Shown: piece by piece, positions 1 through 5,748 of the stretch | Layout: each line of letters starts with the position of its first letter | Position numbering within the stretch: position 1 is the first letter of the stretch | Source: Anaerolineaceae bacterium UBA2260 | Lineage (GTDB): Bacteria; Chloroflexota; Anaerolineae; Anaerolineales; Anaerolineaceae | Direction: 5' to 3' | Length of the DNA stretch: 5,748 bases | Assembly (NCBI GenBank): GCA_002347485.1 | Contig: DDXM01000029.1 | Coordinates: 1-5,748, forward strand | Notes under the pieces: generated by a model | Seen by the model: only the letters and a program-made list of their open reading frames with translations | The model's database searches: none | Told to the model about the DNA's origin: nothing | Translations under genes and position numbers: made by a program

Positions 1-693
1 GTCGGCGCCGTAATAGCGCCCGTAATACATATTGGTCGCTTTGGTCGTCTCGGCAAAACGGATCAGGCTGCCAGAGCCGTCCGGGATGAACATATACCCC
101 GGCGTGACGGCATTACGGGTGTAGCCCAGGAACGGATAAACGTGCACCTGTCCAAGCTTGTAGGCCGGGTCTGCTTCCTGGATGGTGTCAAAGGGGATCT
201 CAACGCTGACACCGGCATCTTCCAGCATGACGCGCAGCAGCAGCGAGATGGATGGATCGGGGAAGGTGACCGTAGCCTCAAAACCCTGGCCGGTGGGGTT
301 GAACTGGATGACCGGCTCGGAATTGGTGATGGATAAGCGCTCAGATGCGGCTTTTTCATCCAGGTAATCGATGCTGATGCCACTGGAGGCAAAGGCTGTC
401 CATGTCCTGTTCAACTGGTCGCCGTCGATCTTTTCATCGAGGTTGGAATGCCAGATGTATCCGCTGCGCCGGTCGACGACCTTGAACGCCAGCGAAGCCC
501 GGTTAGCATACAACTGATAATTGGCGTTCTCGCCCACCAGCTCGTATGTATCCGGGATTTCCTGGCCGAGCTGCCCGGCGGGGCGGGATGCCTGCAAGCC
601 GCCATGCGCTTTGACTGCCTGCGGTACGGGAACTAACCCCAGAACCATCAGGAGCGTGATCAAAACCTGGAGGAGTAAACGTTTTTTAGCCAC
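1..693 (-). CDS. DUF5696-like secreted protein, 3' end cut by window edge
   Basis: This reading frame starts at GTG 693-691 and stays open to the left edge, giving 231 residues; the C-terminal part is missing. The start is set by a perfect AGGAGG nine bases upstream, and it overlaps the stop of the preceding gene by 8 bp. Residues 1-29 look like a Sec signal peptide: a basic MAKKR start, a hydrophobic core (about 6-23) and a likely cut after Val-Lys-Ala. The exported part looks beta-rich (for example YQLYANRASLAFKVVDRRSG, 59-78). It contains the block PGYMFIPDGSGSLIRF at 198-213, which I recognise from memory as typical of DUF5696 proteins, followed by YYGRYYGAD at the edge. DUF5696 has no proven reaction; these proteins are often found beside sugar ABC importers, so a cell-surface glycan-active role is inference. 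Family recognition is fairly firm, function is not. An in-frame ATG at codon 15 is a poor alternative because it would remove most of the signal peptide. Confidence 0.8.
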   Translation of the reverse strand, partial: MAKKRLLLQVLITLLMVLGLVPVPQAVKAHGGLQASRPAGQLGQEIPDTYELVGENANYQLYANRASLAFKVVDRRSGYIWHSNLDEKIDGDQLNRTWTAFASSGISIDYLDEKAASERLSITNSEPVIQFNPTGQGFEATVTFPDPSISLLLRVMLEDAGVSVEIPFDTIQEADPAYKLGQVHVYPFLGYTRNAVTPGYMFIPDGSGSLIRFAETTKATNMYYGRYYGAD

Positions 694-2695
694 GTAGTCT
701 GACCTCCTGGACAATCGCCGAGATAAAATCGAACAACTGGTTGAACAGCACGTAAAGGATGTAACCGGTCAGGACAAACAGCGCCATCGTGAAGATGGTG
801 GTGAGCACGTTACGCACTGTTTCCCAGAAGGAATAGTTTTGGATCTCCTTGACCATGATGAACAGCATCAGGCCTGTCCACGCCCACATAATGTTCATCG
901 AGAACGAGTAGAGAAATGCTTCATTCAGTGTTAAGACATTCGTCAACAGCGCGATGGGCAGCACGAACAATGCATAGGGGAAAAGGCTGTAGGCGCTGCC
1001 GATGATCACATCGCGTACACGTCCTTCCCCGTCGCTAATGGTGGAGATCAGATAGTTGGCTGCGTTCCACAGGACGATCAGCAGCAATGTCATCACGATC
1101 TCGTTGCCCACCGGGACAAACGCCACGTCCGGGTAGGGGCTGAAGACGAAGCCGGTCAGGTACAGGCTGAGCACGCGCACCGTCACCACCCACACATAGA
1201 TGATCCCGGCAAACAACAGGCTGCCGCGTTCTTTCTTTTTGATGTAAAAGAAGCTGTCGGCGGGCTGCTTGATGAAGCGGAACATGAAGACAAAGTCATC
1301 GATCAGCTTGATGTGCGACAGCCCGTGCAGCCAGTTGCGCACAGGATCCAGCCAGCGGTAGCGCTTGTCCAACCGTCCGACAACCACCGAGCCCAGCCAC
1401 AATCCGGCAATCCAGAGGATGGCCGAGGTGAGCGAGCGTTGCAGGGCTTGGTTGCGCAGCTCCCAATAGGCTTGCGAGTAGCCGCTTCGGTCCTCGGCAT
1501 AGCGGTAATAAGTCAGTGCTTCGGTGTAATTGCGGTCTTTATAGTAGGCATCCGCGATGGCCTGGTACGCCATAATGTAAGAACCATTGGCGTTCAGCAC
1601 CTGTTCAAAAAACGGCTTGGCATCCTGGTAATAGCCTTCCATGTACAGAGTGACGCCGTCGTGCACCTGCCGGGCAAATGCCGTAGTTTGATAAGTGACG
1701 ATGGCATTCTTATCCTTGTCCAGCACGTAGATGAATTCGCCGTAGCGCACAATGGCTGCCGGATTGCGCAACGTGCCCAGGCGCTGGTCGCCTTTGTCCT
1801 GCGCACCAAACACAAACAGCAGGGTTCCGCTCAGGTCGTATTCGTAAATCTGACCGTTCGCGTCCACCACCAGCACCAATCCGGTATCGCTGACATCGAT
1901 GTCGCGGAAAGTGGTGGAGCCAAATGTTTCCGGGAAGATATTCTTGCCAGAAATGGTGAACTTGCGGATGCTCTTGAAGCGGTCAGTGCCGGCCGTTATG
2001 GTGTAGACCATGGCTTGACGGTCGATGGCAATATTCGAAGGAGAAGCCGCCTCGTTCTTCACAAACTGATCGAGCTGCTCTTTGGTCAAAAACAACCGCT
2101 GCGCGATCATCTTGAACGACATGGTGGCTGTGTTAGCGCCAAAGTAGCCGATAAAATTACCATCGGTGTTGAGCTGGACGATGCCGTCAGCCGAGCCTTC
2201 GCTGATCACATACAGGTTCTTGCGGGCGTCCACTGCAATCTTGCGTGGCAGGAAATCGCGATTCTTGCCAAACAGCGGTTCGGTCGGTCGGCCTATTTCT
2301 TTGAGCAAATTTCCGTCCGCGTCAAAGATGAAGACCTTGTTCTGCTTTGCGTCGGCCACGTATAGCACGCCGTCTTCATCCACAAACAAACCGGTCGGCC
2401 CCTCAAGAACATCTTCGCCATAGGTGGCTACGACTTCGAAATTTTCCAGCCGGACAATCCGCCCGTTGCCGGTGTCGGCAATGTATAGCGTGCCATCCGG
2501 CATCACCACCATTTCTTCGGCGGCGGAGATGGGCAAATCCACCTCCGCGGCCGGGCTGTAGGCATCCTGGGTCATGGTGAGAACGCCACCCGGCCCCTGT
2601 GCCCAGGTCGTATAAGGAGATTCTGCGCTGACTTTTAAGGGCGTCAGCAAGAGAATAGCAACGACAGAAATGAGCAGGAGAATCTTTTTTATCAT
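686..2695 (-). CDS. NHL beta-propeller / TPR / Yip1-like membrane protein
   Basis: A complete 669-residue protein. Residues 1-24 are a Sec signal peptide (MIKKILLLIS start, likely cut after Val-Ser-Ala). Residues about 50-336 carry repeated NHL-type blades with the pattern G-x-LYVAD-x-x-N-x-x-V, clearest at LYIADTGNGRI (70-80) and LYVADAKQNKVFIFDADGNL (111-130), and weaker near 161, 273 and 322. Residues about 345-412 are TPR-like: G-x-Y-x-DA-x-x-x-F, then AYQAIADAYYKDRNYTEALTYY-type helices. A single membrane helix spans about 421-440. A basic segment (441-490) follows, then five hydrophobic segments near 491-515, 530-550, 565-588, 597-615 and 630-652, resembling the Yip1/DUF1282 membrane domain. 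By the positive-inside rule the propeller and TPR lie outside and the 441-490 segment inside. The ATG overlaps the permease stop as ATGA, with no clear Shine-Dalgarno, so translation is probably coupled. NHL propellers commonly bind proteins or ligands; a sensor, scaffold or adaptor role for the adjacent importer is inference. Domain calls are by eye. Confidence 0.88.
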   Translation of the reverse strand: MIKKILLLISVVAILLLTPLKVSAESPYTTWAQGPGGVLTMTQDAYSPAAEVDLPISAAEEMVVMPDGTLYIADTGNGRIVRLENFEVVATYGEDVLEGPTGLFVDEDGVLYVADAKQNKVFIFDADGNLLKEIGRPTEPLFGKNRDFLPRKIAVDARKNLYVISEGSADGIVQLNTDGNFIGYFGANTATMSFKMIAQRLFLTKEQLDQFVKNEAASPSNIAIDRQAMVYTITAGTDRFKSIRKFTISGKNIFPETFGSTTFRDIDVSDTGLVLVVDANGQIYEYDLSGTLLFVFGAQDKGDQRLGTLRNPAAIVRYGEFIYVLDKDKNAIVTYQTTAFARQVHDGVTLYMEGYYQDAKPFFEQVLNANGSYIMAYQAIADAYYKDRNYTEALTYYRYAEDRSGYSQAYWELRNQALQRSLTSAILWIAGLWLGSVVVGRLDKRYRWLDPVRNWLHGLSHIKLIDDFVFMFRFIKQPADSFFYIKKKERGSLLFAGIIYVWVVTVRVLSLYLTGFVFSPYPDVAFVPVGNEIVMTLLLIVLWNAANYLISTISDGEGRVRDVIIGSAYSLFPYALFVLPIALLTNVLTLNEAFLYSFSMNIMWAWTGLMLFIMVKEIQNYSFWETVRNVLTTIFTMALFVLTGYILYVLFNQLFDFISAIVQEVRLRG
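703..708 (-). promoter_or_regulatory. Strong Shine-Dalgarno that fixes a GTG start
   Basis: The minus strand reads AGGAGG here, nine bases before the GTG at 693. The site is embedded in the last codons of the upstream NHL/Yip1 gene, where it encodes part of Gln-Glu-Val near the C-terminus. It supports the GTG as the start of the DUF5696-like gene and means that ribosomes finishing the upstream gene pass directly over the downstream initiation site. Confidence 0.8.
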
Positions 2696-3597
2696 TTGAG
2701 ACCCGAATGAGCCATTGTGCTCATTACTTGACTCTGCAGGAAGAAAAAGATGATCAGGTTGGGCAAAAACATAATAAGTGAGGCTGCAGCGGCGATTCCC
2801 TGGCCAGCGACAGTGTTCGCACCGGCCGAAGTGGAGGTGAGCGTAGTGAGGTAAAAAGCAAAGGTCTTCAAACTTTCATCGTTGATAAAAAGGGAGGAGG
2901 TGTCCGCGTTATTCCAGGTCGCCTGGAAGGTGAGGATGGCAATGGTAGCGATGGCTGGTTTGATCATTGGCAAGATGATCTGGAAGTAGATATACAGATC
3001 GTTAGCGCCATCGATACGGGCAGCTTCAATGATCTCGTCGGGGATGCCGTCGATGAACTGCTTGATCAGGAATAACCCCACTGGCATCGCCAGCGCCGGC
3101 AACACATGCACCCAGAAGGTGTCCATCAATCCCAATTTTTGGATGATTAGAAAGCGCGGGATGGTGACCGCGATGGGAACAAACATGAGTGCCACGGTGT
3201 TGATGGCAAACAATGCCTTCTTGAGTTTGAAGCGCTTTTTCGATAGCGCATAGGCCGCGGTCGAGGACACCAGGATGGAAGCGACAATGGTCACGCTGGT
3301 AATGATGATGCTGTTAAACAGGTAGCGGCTGACCGGTACGCCCGAACTGGACATCTTCGAGAACAGGTCAATGAAGTTCTTGAAGGTGGGATTGATGACA
3401 AAGAAACGCGGCGGGTAAGCGAACAACTCATCTGGCGGCTTGAAGGCGTGCGAAAAGATGAACGCCATCGGCAGCAACATGAACAACGCCAGCGGCAGCA
3501 GGATTAAGTAAAACTTGATCTGGCTGGGATGGTAACCCTTGGGATTGATGCCACTGTAATGGATCCCGGAGTGTCGTTTGCGTTTGAAAATGCTCAT
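2692..3597 (-). CDS. Carbohydrate ABC transporter permease, MalG-type (CUT1)
   Basis: A complete 301-residue inner-membrane permease, close to the usual length for MalG-family proteins. Hydrophobic helices lie near residues 29-49, 95-116, 130-150, 162-180, 211-228 and 263-286. The cytoplasmic EAA loop is well preserved (EAARIDGAND from 191, followed by the FQIILP turn at 205-210); this loop docks onto the nucleotide-binding subunit. The segment FKPPDELFAYPPRFF (52-66) is the periplasmic/extracellular stretch typical of this family. A basic, His/Lys/Arg-rich N-terminal tail of about 28 residues precedes the first helix. The start ATG follows an AGGTGAG site and lies 8 bp after the upstream permease stop. 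It should pair with the MalF-type partner upstream to form the transmembrane channel; substrate specificity resides mostly in the binding protein and cannot be read here. The MAHSGLK C-terminus resembles, from memory, permeases of the Paenibacillus DUF5696/YIP1 loci. Confidence 0.95.
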   Translation of the reverse strand: MSIFKRKRHSGIHYSGINPKGYHPSQIKFYLILLPLALFMLLPMAFIFSHAFKPPDELFAYPPRFFVINPTFKNFIDLFSKMSSSGVPVSRYLFNSIIITSVTIVASILVSSTAAYALSKKRFKLKKALFAINTVALMFVPIAVTIPRFLIIQKLGLMDTFWVHVLPALAMPVGLFLIKQFIDGIPDEIIEAARIDGANDLYIYFQIILPMIKPAIATIAILTFQATWNNADTSSLFINDESLKTFAFYLTTLTSTSAGANTVAGQGIAAAASLIMFLPNLIIFFFLQSQVMSTMAHSGLK

Positions 3598-3600
3598 AGT

Positions 3601-3607
3601 CTCACCT
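3601..3607 (-). promoter_or_regulatory. Ribosome binding site of the MalG-type permease
   Basis: The minus strand reads AGGTGAG, three bases before the ATG at 3597. It overlaps the TAG stop (3608-3606) of the MalF-type permease, which favours coupled translation of the two partner subunits. The spacing is on the short side. Confidence 0.55.
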
Positions 3608-4532
3608 ACTCGTTGCTGCCGAATAAGCTGTTGGCAACTCTGGCGAAAAGCAGCACCATCAGCAGCAGCACCACCGAAACCGCTGCCGCATAGCCCATCT
3701 CATAGCGCAAAAAGCCGTAGTCTTCAATATGGTTGACGATCAACTGTCCAGCATATTGCGGCGTAGGGTTGGCGCCGGAAAGCGTGACCCCAATGGCGCC
3801 TGCCTGGAAGGTGGCGACGATCGCCATCACCGCGCCGAACAGCATTTGTGGCCGCATCGACGGGATGGTGATGTAGATGATTTCCTGGAAGCGGTTGCTG
3901 ATCCCGTCCAACGACCCAGCCTCGTACATCTCTGGGTTGATCTCTAGGATGCCGGCCAGCATGGCCAGGAAGCCCACACCCATGCTGCTCCACAGCGTGA
4001 CGATGATCATGATGGGCATCAAGTACTGCGGCGATTGCAGCCACTGGATGGGTTCCTGGATAAGGTTGTAATTGAGCATCAGGCTGTTCAGGTAGCCGTT
4101 TTGATCGCCGCTGAAGATAGTCAACCACACCACCGACATAGCCACGCTCGAAGTCATCGAGGGCGAGTAAAGAATGAGCGCCATAATGGTGCGTGGCAGC
4201 TTAGGCAATTGCGCCAGCATCCAGGCCAGTATGAACGACAGGATGTATCCGCCCGGGCCAACGATCACTGCGAATTCGATCGTGTTGGGCAAGACGTACT
4301 TCATGAAGATGTCGTCCTGGGTAAGCAGCGTGACGTAGTTTTTCAACCCGATGAACTTGGGGAACTGGATGGTGTCGAACAGCGTGAAGGAGAGCAGTCC
4401 GGCCACCAGCACGGGTACCACGATGAAGATGATGAACATTAATGCATACCCGGAAATGAAACCGTACGCGCTCCCCTCTTTGGTGAGCCAAAGTTTAAAT
4501 TTCGATTCGCGCTGAATGTGGTTATTGACCAT
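3606..4532 (-). CDS. Sugar ABC transporter permease, MalF/UgpA-type (CUT1)
   Basis: A 308-residue inner-membrane permease when started at ATG 4532 (MVNNHIQRES). This start is preferred over an in-frame TTG ten codons upstream, which has no Shine-Dalgarno and lies deep inside the preceding gene. From the ATG the gene overlaps the solute-binding protein by 11 bp, with a weak GGATGGG site five bases ahead. Hydrophobic helices fall near residues 25-49, 84-105, 114-140, 170-195, 228-248 and 280-300. The EAA loop reads EAGSLDGISNRFQEIIYITIP (from Glu204), with Gly in the third position, a common variant. The partner is the MalG-type permease immediately downstream, and the expected ATPase is not in the window. 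The FTLFDTIQFPKFIGLKNYVTLL-type region (about 49-70) is the usual MalF-family segment after the first helix. Family assignment is secure; the transported sugar is unknown. Confidence 0.94.
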   Translation of the reverse strand: MVNNHIQRESKFKLWLTKEGSAYGFISGYALMFIIFIVVPVLVAGLLSFTLFDTIQFPKFIGLKNYVTLLTQDDIFMKYVLPNTIEFAVIVGPGGYILSFILAWMLAQLPKLPRTIMALILYSPSMTSSVAMSVVWLTIFSGDQNGYLNSLMLNYNLIQEPIQWLQSPQYLMPIMIIVTLWSSMGVGFLAMLAGILEINPEMYEAGSLDGISNRFQEIIYITIPSMRPQMLFGAVMAIVATFQAGAIGVTLSGANPTPQYAGQLIVNHIEDYGFLRYEMGYAAAVSVVLLLMVLLFARVANSLFGSNE

Positions 4533-5748
4533 TTTTACCCATCCAGTTCTCGACTGTTTCAATCGTGGGAATCTTGAATTCCTTCATCTTCACGCCGTTT
4601 TGCAGGTAGCCGAACTCTTCTAACTTGCGAGTGATTTCGCGGTTGATTATGGTGATCGATTCGTCGATGGCCACCCGGGGGTTAACGCCGTCGAAGACGA
4701 TCTTGTTCCAGGCGTTGCTCAGCTCGCGTTCCTGCATGTAGCTCCCGGGCAGCTTGACCGGTTCCTGCAGCCACTTCCACTGCTCCAGGATCACCTCGCG
4801 GTGGTGTTCGGGGATGGGCGAATACTGGAACGCTTCCAAATTGGCCGAGTTCCACAGGTACTCCAGACCGTAGTTGAGGATGAGCTGTTGCTGGAAATCG
4901 ATCTGGGTCTCGGTGGACATCCACCACTTCATAAACTCCCAGGATTCCTCGGGCTTGTCGGTGGATCCAAACATGATGCAAGCCTGCGCCGAGCCGGTGG
5001 CGTAGCGTAGTTCCCTGCCGTCAGGCAGCACCGTGGCCGGGTACAGGTCGATATCCCACAACCCGGCGATCTCCGGCGCGGCGGTGAGCAGCTTGATGTA
5101 GGTTTCAAAGTTGGAAACGCCGATCGGCAGGCTTCCGTAGCGGAAGCTGTCATAAAAATTGGAGGTCGTCAGCGGCATGCCGTAGATGGTGAAGCTCTCG
5201 GCCATGAATTTGATCGCCTGGATGGCCTCGTCGCTGCCCAGCCCGGTTTGAAAGCCGTCGTCGCTGTACAGTTCTGCACCGTAATTGAAGATATAAGGCG
5301 CAGTCATCAGGTATGGCTTGGAGCCGCTACCGCTGGAAAGCGGGGTGTTATAGTTCATGCCTTGGCGCTGCAGTTCCGGCAGAATTTCAATGACCTCCTG
5401 CCAGGTGCGCGGGATGGGAATGCCCAACGACTCCATGATGTCTTTGCGGTAGAAGGTCACCCAGAAGTCCTGCGTTTCGGGGATGGCGTAGACCGAATCG
5501 TTGATGATATAGCTAAGCAGCGAACCGGGGGAATAGATGTGGATGAACGCATCAAAATCCGGGAAGCTGCGCAGGTCCTTCAGCGCATTGCGCACGGCCA
5601 GCTCATAGGGCTGATTGGTGCTGACGCCCAGGGCCACGTCAGGCTGAATGCCGGCTGCGTTTGCCAGCACCAGCTTGGATTCGTTCGGCATGATCGAAAA
5701 TTTGACGCGAATGCCGGTATCCGGCGTAAAGCGCTCGTCCGTCATCGT
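4522..5748 (-). CDS. Extracellular solute-binding protein of a sugar ABC importer, 5' end cut by window edge
   Basis: The frame is open through the right edge; 408 residues are visible, ending at TAA 4524-4522. The ATG at 5743-5745 is preceded in frame by ACG and by nothing resembling a ribosome binding site within the three bases available, and the protein from it lacks a signal peptide, so it is an internal Met. Numbering from that Met, the visible part begins inside a type-1 solute-binding fold: FTPDTGIRVKFSIMP (6-20), then PDVALG (35-40). ETQDFWVTFYRKDIMESLGI (90-109) and PRTWQEVIEILPEL (112-125) are the classic hinge and sugar-binding-protein segments. KPEESWEFMKWWMSTETQIDF (264-284) is the characteristic late block. 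The C-terminal block LPGSYMQERELSNAWNKIVF-D (332-352) is typical, from memory, of the long binding proteins next to YIP1/DUF5696 genes. It should be exported, probably as a lipoprotein, and deliver a saccharide to the two permeases downstream. The ligand is unknown. Confidence 0.92.
   Translation of the reverse strand, partial: TMTDERFTPDTGIRVKFSIMPNESKLVLANAAGIQPDVALGVSTNQPYELAVRNALKDLRSFPDFDAFIHIYSPGSLLSYIINDSVYAIPETQDFWVTFYRKDIMESLGIPIPRTWQEVIEILPELQRQGMNYNTPLSSGSGSKPYLMTAPYIFNYGAELYSDDGFQTGLGSDEAIQAIKFMAESFTIYGMPLTTSNFYDSFRYGSLPIGVSNFETYIKLLTAAPEIAGLWDIDLYPATVLPDGRELRYATGSAQACIMFGSTDKPEESWEFMKWWMSTETQIDFQQQLILNYGLEYLWNSANLEAFQYSPIPEHHREVILEQWKWLQEPVKLPGSYMQERELSNAWNKIVFDGVNPRVAIDESITIINREITRKLEEFGYLQNGVKMKEFKIPTIETVENWMGKNGQ
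4538..4544 (-). promoter_or_regulatory. Weak ribosome binding site favouring the ATG at 4532
   Basis: The minus strand reads GGATGGG with a five-base spacer to ATG 4532. It is an imperfect Shine-Dalgarno, but it is the only purine-rich site near either candidate start, so it supports the shorter N-terminus of the MalF-type permease. Confidence 0.4.

Noticed and set aside
63..605. Small open frames on both strands at the left end (for example 63-392 minus, 142-336 plus)
   Set aside because: They are shadows of the GTG-started DUF5696-like gene, whose continuous frame, signal peptide and strong ribosome binding site account for the region.
1313..2365. A 350-codon open frame on the plus strand, antisense to the NHL region
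   Set aside because: It is in exact codon register opposite the NHL gene, where stops arise only from sense TTA, CTA or TCA codons, which are rare in this composition. It starts at GTG without a Shine-Dalgarno, and its product has no recognisable domain or signal.
3724..4442. Several 64-135 codon open frames on both strands within the MalF-type permease
   Set aside because: They overlap a clear permease with intact EAA loop and helices, have His/Arg/Gln-rich low-plausibility translations, and lack starts with ribosome binding sites.
4533..4562. TTG-initiated 10-residue N-terminal extension of the MalF-type permease
   Set aside because: TTG has no ribosome binding site and would overlap the binding-protein gene by 41 bp; the ATG at 4532 has a weak site and a normal family length.
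5743..5745. ATG near the right edge as the true start of the solute-binding protein
   Set aside because: The frame remains open upstream, the resulting protein has no signal peptide, and it would begin in the middle of the first strand-helix region of the binding fold.
1..5748. Promoters, terminators, operators, RNA genes, repeats or mobile-element ends
   Set aside because: The genes abut or overlap, leaving at most an 8-bp gap; I saw no stem-loop followed by a T-run, no inverted or direct repeat of note and no tRNA-like or transposase sequence.

Overview
The window is one uninterrupted stretch of co-directional genes, all on the minus strand, with essentially no non-coding DNA. Read in the direction of transcription (right to left) it holds: (1) the C-terminal part of an extracellular solute-binding protein, cut by the right edge; (2) a MalF-type ABC permease; (3) a MalG-type ABC permease; (4) a 669-residue secreted/membrane protein combining an NHL beta-propeller, a short TPR-like helical segment and a Yip1-like multi-helix membrane domain; (5) the N-terminal 231 residues of a secreted protein that I recognise as DUF5696-like, cut by the left edge. 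The four junctions are an 11-bp overlap, an 8-bp gap, a 4-bp ATGA overlap and an 8-bp overlap, so this is almost certainly a single translationally coupled operon whose promoter and terminator lie outside the window.

Genes 1-3 form the membrane and binding parts of a CUT1-type carbohydrate importer. No ATPase gene is present in the window, which fits importers that borrow a shared MsmK/UgpC-type ATPase encoded elsewhere. Genes 4 and 5 are not standard importer parts. From memory, the same set (long solute-binding protein, two permeases, YIP1/NHL protein, DUF5696 protein) recurs in Paenibacillus and related bacteria without an assigned function. The reasonable inference is a surface glycan-handling system: the DUF5696 protein and the propeller protein act outside the membrane near the importer, and the solute-binding protein delivers the product. 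The substrate cannot be read from the sequence.

The organism is a bacterium of moderate GC content with good AGGAGG-type ribosome binding sites. Two exported proteins have plain Sec-type signal peptides. Chloroflexota (Anaerolineae-like) or Bacillota (Paenibacillus-like) are the best guesses, at low confidence, because no phylogenetic marker is present. There are no RNA genes, mobile elements, CRISPR arrays, large repeats or gene-free stretches over 300 bases.
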